Part shown: positions 8,025 through 17,150 of the stretch, piece after piece | Numbering within the stretch: position 1 is the stretch's first letter | How the letters are laid out: the number at the start of each line of letters is the position of its first letter | Position numbers and translations under genes: made by a program | From: Azospirillum brasilense | GTDB taxonomy: Bacteria > Pseudomonadota > Alphaproteobacteria > Azospirillales > Azospirillaceae | Assembly: GCF_001315015.1 (NCBI RefSeq) | Contig: NZ_CP012917.1 | Span: forward strand, 313,001 to 377,000 | Length of the DNA stretch: 64,000 bases | Reading direction: 5' to 3' | Notes under the pieces: generated by a model | The model's input: the letters and a program-made list of their open reading frames with translations, nothing else | The model's database searches: none | Told to the model about the DNA's origin: nothing

Positions 8025-9257
8025 TCAGCGCTTCAGACGGGTGGTCTCGTCCACCATCTCGTCGGCGGTGCGCACCAGCGTGGCGTTGGAGGAGTAGGCG
8101 CGCTGCGTCTCGATCAGCGACACCAGCTCCTCGGCGATGTCGACGTTCGACTGCTCCAGCGCGTAGCCGGCGACCGAGCCGGCGGTGCCGCTGTTGCCGT
8201 TGCTCAGCGTCATCGTGCCGCTGTCGATGCCCAGCGTGTAGGTGTTGCCGTCCTGCGGGACCAGACCGCCGGGGTTGACCACATCGGCGACCGGCACCTG
8301 ATAGAGCGGCTGGCGGGCGCCGTTGTCGTAGACGGCCCACAGCGTACCCGCCTTGTCGATGTCCACGGTGCTGACGCGGCCGGCGCGGGCGCCGTCGCCC
8401 ATGAACTGCGGCACGTAATCGCCGTTGAGCTGCGTCAAGTTGCCGACCGTGACGTTGACGGTGTCCGGCGTCGGGTTGGCCGGCGAGGTCAGCGTGATCT
8501 GCGGCAGGGCACCCGCCGGCAGGCCGGCGTTGGCGCCCGTGGTGTTGAAGGTGACGGTGCTGGTGGACAGGGTGGCGGTGTAGCCGGCGGGCGGCGTGAC
8601 CGACAGCGTCCACTCGTTCGGGTTGGCCGTCTTCGTCCAGGTCATCGTGACGTCGAGCGGGTTGCCGAGCCCGTCGTAGAGCGAGGTCGAGGTGTCGAAG
8701 CTGGTGCCGTCCGTGGCCTGGGCCGGCAGGTTGCCGGCGAAGCTCATCTGCGTCGTCTTGCTGCCGCCATAGGCCAGCCCGGCGATGGAGACGGCGCTCA
8801 GCCCGTCGAAGCTGCTGCGGTTCACCGCGGGCAGGCTGCCGTCCGGACCCAGCTTCCATGCCTGGAGATACTGGCCGGCGCTGTTGCGCAGGAAGCCCTG
8901 GTCGTCGGGCAGGAAACTGCCGGCGCGGGTCAGCGCGTAGCCGGGCGAGGTTCCGGTGGTGCCGGCGTTGTCGGCGACGACGAAGAAGCCGCGCCCCTCG
9001 ATGGCCATGTCGGTGGCGGACTGGGTGCCCTGGATGGTCCCGTCCTTCAACACCTGATAATGCACGTTGGAGCGGACGCCGCCCGCGGAGTAGTTGCTCG
9101 TCGAGCCGGAGGAGGTCATCAGCGTCGAGAAGTCGACCGCGGCGCGCTTGTAGCCGATGGTGGCGGAGTTGCTGATGTTGTCCGAAATGGCGGCCATCCG
9201 CGAGCTTTGCGCGGACATGCCGCTCACACCGGACCGCATGGCGCTGAACAGGCTCAT
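8025..9257 (-). CDS. flgE: flagellar hook protein FlgE
   Basis: A 410-residue hook protein. The N-terminus (MSLFSAMRSGVSGMSAQSSR) and C-terminus (EELVSLIETQRAYSSNATLV) are the conserved D0 helices; GRGFFVV is the usual FlgE/FlgG motif; the serine/threonine/glycine-rich middle is the D1-D2 region. It is the first gene of the flgE-K-L-I-J-N operon. A GAGGA ribosome site precedes the ATG, and a CtrA-type box lies about 90 bp upstream. Confidence 0.95.
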   Translation of the reverse strand: MSLFSAMRSGVSGMSAQSSRMAAISDNISNSATIGYKRAAVDFSTLMTSSGSTSNYSAGGVRSNVHYQVLKDGTIQGTQSATDMAIEGRGFFVVADNAGTTGTSPGYALTRAGSFLPDDQGFLRNSAGQYLQAWKLGPDGSLPAVNRSSFDGLSAVSIAGLAYGGSKTTQMSFAGNLPAQATDGTSFDTSTSLYDGLGNPLDVTMTWTKTANPNEWTLSVTPPAGYTATLSTSTVTFNTTGANAGLPAGALPQITLTSPANPTPDTVNVTVGNLTQLNGDYVPQFMGDGARAGRVSTVDIDKAGTLWAVYDNGARQPLYQVPVADVVNPGGLVPQDGNTYTLGIDSGTMTLSNGNSGTAGSVAGYALEQSNVDIAEELVSLIETQRAYSSNATLVRTADEMVDETTRLKR

Positions 9258-9347
9258 CGGGAGATCCTCATCCTAAATCGGTTGGGCCGGAAGCGAGCCA
9301 CGGGATTCTCCGCGATGGACTTCGGAGGGGAGAGTACAGGGCGGCTT

Positions 9348-9362
9348 TTAAAGCGGATTTAA
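9348..9362. promoter_or_regulatory. CtrA-type box (TTAA-N7-TTAA) upstream of flgE
   Basis: TTAAAGCGGATTTAA fits the full CtrA consensus TTAA-N7-TTAA. It lies between flgE (reverse) and the cold-shock gene (forward). A nearly identical 15-mer, with one base different, lies upstream of the CtrA-like gene at 50361. A 7-bp inverted repeat (AAGAGCG/CGCTCTT) flanks the AT-rich stretch beside it. Confidence 0.7.
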
Positions 9363-9549
9363 AGAGCGTTTTTGTGCGTTTACTTAAAATTTTCCGCTCT
9401 TTTGCTGCGGCGGTCCGTTGGGGCGGCGGCCGGGGGCGGCTCTTTCCCGTGGGGAAAGGGTGAAACCGAAGTGCGATTGCGGGGGCGGCGAACGGATGCC
9501 GCATTGCGCGGATCGACAAATCCGGTCACTGTTGGACCGGTTGTCCTCC

Positions 9550-10179
9550 ATGCATCGAGTGTCCAGAGTGAGCGAAGAGCAAAAGCAGCAGGTTACGGCG
9601 GTCGTCAAATGGTACAAGGCCGACAAGGGCTTCGGCTTCGTCCGCTTCGCCGACGGAAGCGGTGAGGCGTTTCTGCATTCCCGGGTTCTCGCCTCGCTGG
9701 GCGAGGTGTCGCTGACCGAGGGCACCGGCCTCGTCTGCGACATCGCCGAGACCCCGAAGGGGCCGCAGGTCGTGGCCATCCATTCCATCACCCCCGCCGA
9801 CCCGGCGGAGGCCAAGCCGGCCCGCGCGCCGAAGCAGCGCCGGCAGCGCCAGCCCGAGGCCGGCGATCCCCAGGCCGTCCGCCCCGCCGCTCCGGCGGCC
9901 ATCCGCGAGCCCAAGCCGCGGCGCGCCGAGCGGCCGGCTCCGGCCCTGATGCCGGTGCCCACCGGTGAGATGATCTATGGGACCGTGCGCTGGTACAATC
10001 TGGACAGCCAGTCCGGCCTGATCGACGCGTGGGACGACGAGACGGGCATCGGCGTCTATTTCGACCGCGCGATCCTGCGCCAGTCCGGGCTGGAAGTGGT
10101 GGCCGACGGCGAGGACGTGCGTTTTGTCGCCGTGCCGGGCGACGGCGGCCCGACCGCGCTGCGCGTCGAATTGGTGTGA
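9550..10179 (+). CDS. protein with two cold-shock domains
   Basis: About 209 residues. The first cold-shock domain has the RNP1-like KGFGFVRF and a companion strand (AFLHSRVL); a long basic alanine/proline/arginine linker follows; the second domain starts IYGTVRWYNLDSQSGLI and is more diverged, lacking the aromatic RNP1 residues. Double-CSD proteins of this type are common in alphaproteobacteria and bind single-stranded nucleic acid. The ATG at 9550 is a choice; a GTG seven codons on (just before SEEQKQQ) is also possible. The gene ends in a strong hairpin. Confidence 0.85.
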   Translation: MHRVSRVSEEQKQQVTAVVKWYKADKGFGFVRFADGSGEAFLHSRVLASLGEVSLTEGTGLVCDIAETPKGPQVVAIHSITPADPAEAKPARAPKQRRQRQPEAGDPQAVRPAAPAAIREPKPRRAERPAPALMPVPTGEMIYGTVRWYNLDSQSGLIDAWDDETGIGVYFDRAILRQSGLEVVADGEDVRFVAVPGDGGPTALRVELV

Positions 10180-10187
10180 GCCAACGG

Positions 10188-10230
10188 GAATCAGGCGCCG
10201 CCGGGCTGAGACCCCGGCGGCGCCTGATTC
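10188..10230. terminator. 18-bp perfect hairpin between convergent genes
   Basis: An 18-bp perfect stem with a 7-base loop lies just after the double cold-shock gene and before the 3' end of the convergent gene at 10255. There is no long T-run, but the position between two gene ends and the perfect symmetry suggest a bidirectional terminator. Confidence 0.75.
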
Positions 10231-10254
10231 AAACCGGGACCCCGGCTGACGCGC

Positions 10255-10578
10255 TCAGCGGGGGGTGAAGGACCGCGAGGGACGGCGCTCGACGACGACC
10301 GGCGGGCGCTGGTCCATGCCGCCGGAAGGGCGGGACGGGTAGTGGCCGCGGGATTCGGAGGAGTCCATCCGCCCGGCGGCCTCGCGCACCTCGAAGATGC
10401 GGCGTTCGACCGGCAGGCTCTCCGCCAGGACGATGACGGTGTTGAGCGAGATCCGGTCGATCGCCGGCTCCATCCGGTCGGCGCGCAGCCGGCCCGCCTG
10501 CACAAGTTCCTCCACCTCGGCTTCCGAGCACTTCAGCCAGGCCGCCGCCTCGGCGATGGAGAGTGACTGGTCGCGCAT
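10255..10578 (-). CDS. small helix-turn-helix (excisionase/MerR-like) protein
   Basis: A 107-residue protein. Residues 5-35 (LSIAEAAAWLKCSEAEVEEL, then VQAGRL) resemble the winged helix-turn-helix of DNA-binding excisionase-type proteins, which usually read 'S-x-x-E-A-A-x-x-L'. The C-terminal third is arginine/proline-rich and probably disordered. GGAGC lies about 10 bp before the chosen ATG at 10578. The target is unknown, and no phage or integrase gene is near, so it is more likely a chromosomal regulator than an excisionase. Confidence 0.65.
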   Translation of the reverse strand: MRDQSLSIAEAAAWLKCSEAEVEELVQAGRLRADRMEPAIDRISLNTVIVLAESLPVERRIFEVREAAGRMDSSESRGHYPSRPSGGMDQRPPVVVERRPSRSFTPR

Positions 10579-10707
10579 CGAAGAAGCTCCAAGACTGGGG
10601 TGGGGACGGGAAACCGGGTTGCCAATAGGGGTGTACCCGATTTCCGCGCCGAACAACAGGGTGGCGAAAGGGCGTCCCGCCACAAGACGCCCGGGAACCG
10701 CTTCTTT

Positions 10708-11751
10708 TTACTCCTTGGTCACGCTCCGGCAGCGTTGCTGGAGCAGGGCGACGGCCTGGGCGGCCTCGTCGCCCTGCAGCGTGAAGGCCCGCTCGTCCAG
10801 CAGCCGCCCGTCGGCGTTGAAGGCGCGGACGAACAGGCCGTGCGCGGTGCTGGTCACCACGGTGTCCACCACGGCGTCCGCCGTCTCGTCGCTCGCCACG
10901 TCGATGAAGGAGGCGAGTTCCGACAGCTCGCCGTCGTCCGTCCAGTCGGCCTCGGCGATCAGGTCGAGCAGATCGTTCAGCCCGCCGGCCGGCTCGCAGC
11001 GCTGGACACGTGGATCGGCGCCCTGGATGGCCGCCGTGAAGCGGGTCAGCGCCTCGCGGATGCGGGTTTCCTCCGCGGGGTCGAGCTCGGGTTCGCCGTC
11101 CTCGCCGATGCGGGCCAGCCCGAGGAAGTCGGGAACCGCATCCTCGCCGGCGGCCTCGACGGCTTCCGCCTCTTCCTCGATCAGCCCGACGACGCCGACC
11201 AGCCGGGTGCCGGTGTCCGCCGGATCGGCCAGCAGGTCGCCTTCGCGGACGAAGCGCAGCGCCGCGTCGGTCGAGTCCAGCATGCGCAGCAGCAGGGTGC
11301 GGCGGTCGGCGGCTTCCAGATAGACCAGCGCTTCCGGCTCCAGCCAGACCGGCAGCAGGCGCGTGTCGGCGGCGGTTTCCAGCAGGCCGGTGGAATCCAG
11401 CGCCTCTTCGATGGTCTCTACGGCGGGCGGCTGCGACAGGTCGCCGGACACCTCCACCGCCAGCCAGAAGAGGGTGGCGATCATGTCGTCGCCCTGGGCG
11501 TCGGTGCGGCGGACGGATTCGGCGATGGTTTCCACCTCGTCGAGGAACTCCGGCTGTTCCTCCTCGCGCAGCTTGTCCAACGCGGCTTCCAGCACCGCCT
11601 GGCGTCCGGCGTCCAGCGTCTCGTCGAGCAGTTCATCGAAGCGGCGGTCGCTGTTGCGCCAATAGCGGACCAGGCGGTCCGCCGGCGTGCCCGTGAAGGT
11701 TCCGGAGGCCGGCTTGTCCGCGCCGTTCCGCCCGTTGCCTGTCTTTGCCAT
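10708..11751 (-). CDS. conserved-looking acidic protein of unknown function (347 aa)
   Basis: The start at 11751 has AGGAG at good distance, so the further open frame upstream is not used. The protein has no signal peptide or membrane segment, is very rich in Asp and Glu, and appears helical throughout (for example DELLDETLDAGRQAVLEAAL and FLDEVETIAESV). Phrases such as TLFWLAVEVSGDL and LPVWLEPEALVYLEAADR look like folded-domain cores. I do not recognise the family. It is divergent from the 67-residue gene at 11968, and the two share the intergenic region. Confidence 0.75.
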   Translation of the reverse strand: MAKTGNGRNGADKPASGTFTGTPADRLVRYWRNSDRRFDELLDETLDAGRQAVLEAALDKLREEEQPEFLDEVETIAESVRRTDAQGDDMIATLFWLAVEVSGDLSQPPAVETIEEALDSTGLLETAADTRLLPVWLEPEALVYLEAADRRTLLLRMLDSTDAALRFVREGDLLADPADTGTRLVGVVGLIEEEAEAVEAAGEDAVPDFLGLARIGEDGEPELDPAEETRIREALTRFTAAIQGADPRVQRCEPAGGLNDLLDLIAEADWTDDGELSELASFIDVASDETADAVVDTVVTSTAHGLFVRAFNADGRLLDERAFTLQGDEAAQAVALLQQRCRSVTKE

Positions 11752-11967
11752 GCTGCCTCTCCTGACTGGTCCGCCGGCGCTGTCGGGCGCGGGGGTGACG
11801 ATACGGGCAGTGACCGTAGTGGCCGAAGGGCGCGCTGGCAAGCCGCCTGTCGAGCCACCTGTCAAGCCGCCCGTCAAGCCGTTGTCTTGCGCTTTCAGGG
11901 CACTCGACAGCGGCGGCCGTCCTGCGGCAGGCTGGAGCCCGCAATCAAAAGCCGGAGGGCAGGACCC

Positions 11968-12171
11968 GTGACGACGCGCGATGAGACCGAGGTCCTGCTG
12001 GAGGAGCTTCGCAAAGGCTTCGGCGTGGCCTCGAACAGTGAGCTTCTGCACCTGCTCGCTGCGCTGGGGCGGGTCGTCCTGGACGAATCCAGCCGGGACG
12101 AGCGTGGACGCCGCGTGCTGAAGATCATCGGCAAGGGCGGGCGCGAACGCCAGATCGTGATCTCGGAGTAG
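11968..12171 (+). CDS. small protein of unknown function (67 aa)
   Basis: A GTG start with GGAGGG 8 bases upstream gives 67 residues: a helical N-terminal half (TEVLLEELRKGFGVASNSEL, LHLLAALGRVVLDE) and a basic C-terminus (RVLKIIGKGGRERQIVISE). The composition could suit a small nucleic-acid-binding or adaptor protein, but no family is recognised. It faces away from the 347-residue gene and ends in a strong hairpin. Confidence 0.65.
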   Translation: MTTRDETEVLLEELRKGFGVASNSELLHLLAALGRVVLDESSRDERGRRVLKIIGKGGRERQIVISE

Positions 12172-12178
12172 GGGAGAA

Positions 12179-12214
12179 ACGCCCTTCCCCGCGCACCGCC
12201 GCGGGGAAGGGCGT
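12179..12214. terminator. hairpin terminator between convergent genes
   Basis: A perfect 15-bp stem (ACGCCCTTCCCCGCG and its complement) with a 6-base loop sits between the 67-residue gene and the 3' end of the chemoreceptor gene, so it can serve both strands. Confidence 0.8.
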
Positions 12215-12219
12215 CCTTA

Positions 12220-14418
12220 TCAGCTCGCGCGGACGCGCTGGAGGAAGCCGGACAGCTCGCGGTTGAGCGCGTTGGCGCCGTCGGCGAGGTCGTGGGCCTT
12301 GTCGAGGAGCGTGCGGGCGGCGGTGCCGCTGCGGTCGGCGGCGGCGTTGACGCCGGCGATGGTCTGCGTCACCTCGGTGGTGCCCAGCGCCGCCTGATGG
12401 ACGTTGCGGGCGATCTCCTTGGTGGCGGCGCTCTGCTGCTCCACCGCTGCGGCGACGGTGGCGCCGATGGTGCCGACGCGGGTGACCACCTGGACGACCG
12501 CCTGGATCTCCTGCACGGCCTCGCCGGTGGCGCTCTGGATGCCGGCGGCCTGGGCGGCGATCTCGCCGGTGGCGCGGGCGGTCTGGGCGGCCAGCGCCTT
12601 CACCTCGTTGGCGACGACGGCGAAGCCCTTGCCGGCCTCCCCGGCGCGGGCCGCCTCGATGGTGGCGTTGAGCGCCAGCAGGTTGGTCTGGCTGGCGATG
12701 TCGTTGATGAGATCGACGACGCGCCCGATGCTCTGCACGGAGTCCGCCAAGCCGCCGATCTGCCCGTTGGCGCGCTCGGCCAGGGTCATCGCCTCGCGGA
12801 CGATGTTGGTGGACTCGGTGATCTGCCGGGTGATCTCCTCGATGGAGCTGGTGAGCTGCTCCGACGCGGCGGCGACGGTCTCCACGTTGGCCGAGGTCTG
12901 CTCGGTCGCGGCGGCGACGCTGGTGGCGAGACGGTTGGTCTCCTCCGCCGTGGCCGACATGCTGCGGGCGCTTTCCTCCATTTCGGTGGATTCCGCCACG
13001 AAGCGGCTGACCACGCTGCCGACGGCCCCCTCGAAGCTGCTGGCGATCTCCTCCAGCGAGCGCTTGCGGTCCTCCTCGGCGCGGCGGGCGGATTCGATCT
13101 GCTCGGCCTCCAGCCGGCGCTTGGCGAGGGCGTTCTCGCGGAAGACCTCCACCGTGCGGGCCATGGCGGAGATTTCGTCGCGGCCGCCGGACGGAACCGT
13201 CACGTCGAGGTCGCCGGCGGCGATCTTCTCCATCCCGCCCTGGAGGGTGAGCAGACGGCGCACCACCATGCGGCGCACGAAGACCAGGATGACCAGCGCC
13301 GACAGCAGCAGGCTGACCACGCCGACCCCGATCTGCAGGATCGTGCCGTTGGACAGCGCCTTCTCGCTCTCCTCGGCGGCGTCGGTGATAGCGCCCTCCT
13401 GCGTGTGCACGAGGTTCACCACAGCCATGGTCAACGTTTCGGACAGGCTCAGGTTGTTGGTCAGCAGGTCCCGCTGCGCCTTCAGGATCTCCAGCTCGGC
13501 CAGACGGGTGGGAATCAGCCCGTCCGGCTCGATCGAGAGGGTTTCGATCGCCTTCAGCGGCTCGGCCATCGCTTGGCGCGAGGCTTCGGGCAATTGGCTG
13601 GAGCTGGCGGTCATGGTGGTTACGAGAATGCGCGTCTGCGCCTCGATGATCGAGAGCCGGCTTTCGTCGAAGCTGGCGGCGGCTTCGGTCAGCAGGCCGC
13701 GGACGGTGGTGGCGCCATCGTCGATGCTGCGGACGAGGGTGAGCTGTTCCTCGGTCTGGAGATACTCCTCGCCGGCTTGCAGCCGCTCCTCCGCTGGCCG
13801 GGTGTCGTCCCGGAATGCGGCGCGCTGCATGTCCACGCCGCTGCTGTGGATTGACTTCCAGGGCGCCACGAGTTGCGACAGGCGCCGCGTGGCGATGACC
13901 ACCTGCTCCAGCAGTTCGGCGCGGCGGTCGCTCAGCCCGATCCGCTTGTCCGCCGCCTGATCGAGCAGCGTGACGTTGGCGAGCAGGGCCTGGGCGGCGC
14001 TGCTGGCGGCGGCGGTTTCGGACTGTCCCCCGGCGTGGGACGCGGCGTTGGCGCTGTTCTGCTCCAGTTCGGCCAGATCGCGCAGCTCGCGCTCGAAATC
14101 GTGCCGCTCCATGGCGATGCGCGCCGCGAGATCCGCCTTCTCCTCCTTGCTGGTGACGGAGCGAAAGGCCGGAGCCAGCGCGTCGATGCGGCCGGCGTGC
14201 TGGGCCGCCCGCAGGGCGCCGAGCGCGGACGGCACGGCCTCCGCGGTGATGACCTGCAGCGTCCGGCCGAAGCCGGCGTATCCGGTCAGCGCCACCCCGA
14301 TGGCGACGAGCGTGCAGCACATCACGGCGCCGACACCGGTGAACAGACGCCCCTGAACGCCTCCCAGCCGGCTTGGGCGCACCACCTTATCCTGGGCAAT
14401 TCCTAACGGTTTGGACAT
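12220..14418 (-). CDS. methyl-accepting chemotaxis protein
   Basis: A 732-residue chemoreceptor. A first membrane segment near residues 25-50 (VGAVMCCTLVAIGVALTGYA) is followed by a roughly 300-residue helical sensor region. The second membrane segment (GVVSLLLSALVILVFV) leads into a HAMP domain (MEKIAAGDLDVTVPSGGRDE). The signalling hairpin tip is canonical: INDIASQTNLLALNATIEAA, then RAGEAGKGFAVVANEV. The ATG at 14418 has GGAAGAG upstream and places the first membrane helix correctly. No C-terminal CheR-docking pentapeptide is visible. The ligand is unknown. Confidence 0.95.
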   Translation of the reverse strand: MSKPLGIAQDKVVRPSRLGGVQGRLFTGVGAVMCCTLVAIGVALTGYAGFGRTLQVITAEAVPSALGALRAAQHAGRIDALAPAFRSVTSKEEKADLAARIAMERHDFERELRDLAELEQNSANAASHAGGQSETAAASSAAQALLANVTLLDQAADKRIGLSDRRAELLEQVVIATRRLSQLVAPWKSIHSSGVDMQRAAFRDDTRPAEERLQAGEEYLQTEEQLTLVRSIDDGATTVRGLLTEAAASFDESRLSIIEAQTRILVTTMTASSSQLPEASRQAMAEPLKAIETLSIEPDGLIPTRLAELEILKAQRDLLTNNLSLSETLTMAVVNLVHTQEGAITDAAEESEKALSNGTILQIGVGVVSLLLSALVILVFVRRMVVRRLLTLQGGMEKIAAGDLDVTVPSGGRDEISAMARTVEVFRENALAKRRLEAEQIESARRAEEDRKRSLEEIASSFEGAVGSVVSRFVAESTEMEESARSMSATAEETNRLATSVAAATEQTSANVETVAAASEQLTSSIEEITRQITESTNIVREAMTLAERANGQIGGLADSVQSIGRVVDLINDIASQTNLLALNATIEAARAGEAGKGFAVVANEVKALAAQTARATGEIAAQAAGIQSATGEAVQEIQAVVQVVTRVGTIGATVAAAVEQQSAATKEIARNVHQAALGTTEVTQTIAGVNAAADRSGTAARTLLDKAHDLADGANALNRELSGFLQRVRAS

Positions 14419-14500
14419 GTCATCTCTTCCCCAACGGCGGTCTTGCTTCTCGTTGGCGCCGCCGCACGCCGTCCGCGGCGGGCCTTGTCCCCACTTCCCG

Positions 14501-15178
14501 TCAGCCGAGCCAGGCCGTGTGGGCCAGAACCTCGTTCGAGCCCCGCCAGACCATGTCGAGCGCAACATAAGTGATGATCGCAAGACCGATCCAACCAATC
14601 CAGCGATGTTTGTGCAGAACACGTGCAATTACGTTCGCGGCGGCTCCCATCAACGCCACCGAGAGCAGCAGGCCGAGCACGAGCACGGTCGGATGCTCCT
14701 TGGCAGCACCGGCCACCGCCAGCACATTGTCAAGCGACATCGACACGTCGGCCACCACGATCTGCCAGACGGCGGCGCCCACCGAGACGGCGCTGGCGGC
14801 GGCCACCGCCGCGTTGCTGCTGAAGGAGGCCGTTCCGGGCAGGACGTCGGGGGCGTCCAGCGCCTCCTCCGGCGTGATCTCGTCGGCGCCCTGGGAGCGC
14901 AGTTCGCGGAACATCTTCCAGCAGACCCAGAGCAGAAGCACGCCGCCGGCCAGGGTGAGGCCGATGATGGCGAGAAGCTGGGTGGTCATCAGCGCGAAGA
15001 GGATGCGCAGCACGATGGCCGCGCTGATGCCCCACAGGATGACCCGGCGCCGCTGCTCCGCCGGGACGGCGGCGGCGGCCATGCCGACGACGATGGCGTT
15101 GTCACCGGCCAGAACGAGGTCGATGGCAACCACCTGCCCGAAAGCGACGAGTTGCGGCCAGAGTTCGGCGGTCATCAT
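14501..15178 (-). CDS. TerC/YjbE-family integral membrane protein
   Basis: A 225-residue protein with about seven hydrophobic segments and the duplicated family motif: DLVLAGDNAIVVG near the N-terminus and DVSMSLDNVLAVAG in the middle, whose acidic residues lie in the membrane and are thought to handle metal ions. Members are linked to manganese export or metal loading of exported proteins. GGAGACG precedes the ATG. It lies downstream of the TRAP genes on the same strand, but a hairpin stands between, so co-transcription is uncertain. Confidence 0.88.
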   Translation of the reverse strand: MMTAELWPQLVAFGQVVAIDLVLAGDNAIVVGMAAAAVPAEQRRRVILWGISAAIVLRILFALMTTQLLAIIGLTLAGGVLLLWVCWKMFRELRSQGADEITPEEALDAPDVLPGTASFSSNAAVAAASAVSVGAAVWQIVVADVSMSLDNVLAVAGAAKEHPTVLVLGLLLSVALMGAAANVIARVLHKHRWIGWIGLAIITYVALDMVWRGSNEVLAHTAWLG

Positions 15179-15195
15179 GATTCGTCTCCATTGCA

Positions 15196-15225
15196 GCGGG
15201 GCGCCCGATGATCGGAGCGCCCCGC
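15196..15225 (-). terminator. hairpin between dctM and the TerC-type gene
   Basis: A 9-bp outer stem (GCGGGGCGC) plus a 5-bp inner stem (CCGAT/ATCGG) fill the 79-bp gap. There is no T-run after it in the direction of transcription, so it may be a weak terminator of the TRAP operon or a structured leader of the TerC-type gene. Confidence 0.45.
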
Positions 15226-15257
15226 GGTATCCTTGCTGTGCGGTTGGGGGCGCCCGG

Positions 15258-16541
15258 TCAGCGCATGAGCATGTGCGGGAGCCAGAGTGAGAAGGCTGGG
15301 ACGTAGGTGACGAGGAGGAGGGTGACGAACAGCGCGCCGTAGAAGGGGAGGATGGAGCGCATGACCTGGCCGACGGAGATCTCGCCGATGGCGCAGCCGA
15401 TGAACTGGGTGGTGCCGACCGGCGGGGTGTTGAGGCCGAGCGCGCAGTTGATCAGCATGACGATGCCGAACTGCACCGGGTCCATGCCGTACTGCATGGC
15501 GATGGGCAGGAAGATCGGCGTGCAGATCAGGATCGTGCTCGCCATGTCCATGAAGGTGCCGAGCAGGAACAGGATGATGTTGATCAGCAGGAAGATGACC
15601 AGCGGGTTGGTCGAGATGCCGGCCATCAGCTCGCCGGTGATCTCGGCCACCTGATAGAGGCCCATGATGTACTGGAACATCGTGGAGACGCCGATCAGCA
15701 GCAGGACCACGCCGGTCGTCTTGACCGTCTTGGCGGCGGCGGCCAGGAAATGGTCCCAGGTCAGCGTGCGGTAGACGAAGGTGGTGAGCAGCAGGGCGTA
15801 GATCACCGCGATGGAGGCGGACTCGGTGGCGGTGAAGACGCCCGAGGTGATGCCGGCCAGGATGATGACGACGATGAGCAGGCCGGGGGCGGCGGCGGCG
15901 AAAGAGCGGCCCAGGATCGACCAGCCCGGGAAGGTGCCGGCGGGGTAGCCGCGCTTGACGGCGACGTAGTAGGCCGCACCCAGGTTGCAGACCATCAGCA
16001 GCAGGGCGGGGACGATGCCCGCGGCGATCAGCGCGCCGATGGAGGCTTTGCCGCCGGCGGCCAGCGCGTAGATGATCATGTTGTGGCTGGTCGGCATCAG
16101 CGCGCCGACCAGGGCGGCGTGGGTGGTGACGTTGACGGCGTAGTCGGCGTGGTAGCCCTCGCGCTTCATCATTGGGATCATCACGGCGCCCATGGCCGAG
16201 ACGTCGGCGACGGGGGAGCCGGCGACGCCGCCGAAGAGCGTGCAGGCGACGACGTTGGACATGCCCAGGCCGCCGCGGATGTGGCCGACCATGTTCTTGG
16301 CGGTGGCGACGATCTTGTCGGCGACGCCGCCGTGGAGCATCAGCTCGCCGGAGAAGACGAAGAAGGGGATGGCGAGGAAGGAGAAGACGTTCATGCCGGA
16401 CATCATCTGCTGGAAGATGACGGCGACGGGGAGGCCCTCGTAGAGGATGGTGCAGAGCGCCGACAGGCCGATGGCGAAGGCGACCGGAATGCCCAGGACG
16501 AGGAAGCCGAAGAAGCTGATGGAAAGGATGGTCAGTTCCAT
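15258..16541 (-). CDS. dctM: TRAP transporter large permease (DctM)
   Basis: A 427-residue, about twelve-helix DctM/SiaM-type subunit (ELTILSISFFGFLVLGIPVA; GGVAGSPVADVSAMGAVMIP; NCALGLNTPPVGTTQFIGCA). It is the Na+- or H+-coupled translocation subunit that works with DctQ and the periplasmic DctP. Its start overlaps the end of dctQ by 10 bp. The operon context suggests uronate import. Confidence 0.95.
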   Translation of the reverse strand: MELTILSISFFGFLVLGIPVAFAIGLSALCTILYEGLPVAVIFQQMMSGMNVFSFLAIPFFVFSGELMLHGGVADKIVATAKNMVGHIRGGLGMSNVVACTLFGGVAGSPVADVSAMGAVMIPMMKREGYHADYAVNVTTHAALVGALMPTSHNMIIYALAAGGKASIGALIAAGIVPALLLMVCNLGAAYYVAVKRGYPAGTFPGWSILGRSFAAAAPGLLIVVIILAGITSGVFTATESASIAVIYALLLTTFVYRTLTWDHFLAAAAKTVKTTGVVLLLIGVSTMFQYIMGLYQVAEITGELMAGISTNPLVIFLLINIILFLLGTFMDMASTILICTPIFLPIAMQYGMDPVQFGIVMLINCALGLNTPPVGTTQFIGCAIGEISVGQVMRSILPFYGALFVTLLLVTYVPAFSLWLPHMLMR

Positions 16542-17071
16542 GATGGTGCGACCTCCTCGCCGCGGATGATGGCGACGACGTGTTCGATGGCGAAAAGCAC
16601 GATCAGGACGCCGGAGAGCACGAGCGGGATGTAGCGGACGGCTTCGGAGACGTGCAGGTTGGGGATGAAGTACGGGGCGACGGAGGTGCCGAGCACCCAG
16701 CCGTTGTAGGCCATGCAGGCCCCGAAGACGCCGACGAGGGCGTAGATGACGATCTCGACCTTGCGGCGGATGGGGTCGGGCAGCATGACGAGGAAGGATT
16801 CCAGGCCGATGTGCCCGGCGTCGCGGACGCCGACGGCGGCGCCGATGAGGGTGACGTAGAGGACCAGCACGATGGCCAGGCTCTCCGCCCAGGTCGGCGA
16901 GTCGTTCAGCACGTAGCGGCCGAAGACCTGATAGAACACCACACAGACGATGGCCATCAGGCCGACCATCGCCACGCACATCCCCGACCACGCCAGACGC
17001 GCGTTCACCCGCGTCAACAAGCGTGGGGCGGCGAGGGGGCGGACCTCTTCCAATTCAAGTTCGATGCTCAT
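16532..17071 (-). CDS. dctQ: TRAP transporter small permease (DctQ)
   Basis: A 179-residue, four-helix protein with the DctQ signature (VFGRYVLNDSPTWAESLAIV, then RDAGHIGLESF). It bridges the permease and receives the binding protein. It overlaps dctM by 10 bp and follows dctP by about 80 bp. Confidence 0.95.
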   Translation of the reverse strand: MSIELELEEVRPLAAPRLLTRVNARLAWSGMCVAMVGLMAIVCVVFYQVFGRYVLNDSPTWAESLAIVLVLYVTLIGAAVGVRDAGHIGLESFLVMLPDPIRRKVEIVIYALVGVFGACMAYNGWVLGTSVAPYFIPNLHVSEAVRYIPLVLSGVLIVLFAIEHVVAIIRGEEVAPSWN

Positions 17072-17150
17072 GATGCCGTCCTTCCCGCGGGGGGCGGCGC
17101 CGGCCGGACTTGGCCGGCGCCGCGACCGCGTGCCTTACTTCGTGTCCTGC

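Noticed and set aside
10255..10578. Prophage excisionase
   Set aside because: The fold is similar, but no integrase, phage gene or attachment repeat is nearby.
12292..13960. Long open frames on the forward strand opposite the chemoreceptor gene
   Set aside because: They are shadows of a GC-rich gene: no known motif, repetitive Gly/Ala/Asp composition, and the reverse frame is a complete chemoreceptor.
15179..15257. Possible manganese (yybP-ykoY) riboswitch before the TerC-type gene
   Set aside because: The gap is only 79 bp and lacks the conserved internal loops of that class; only a simple hairpin is present.
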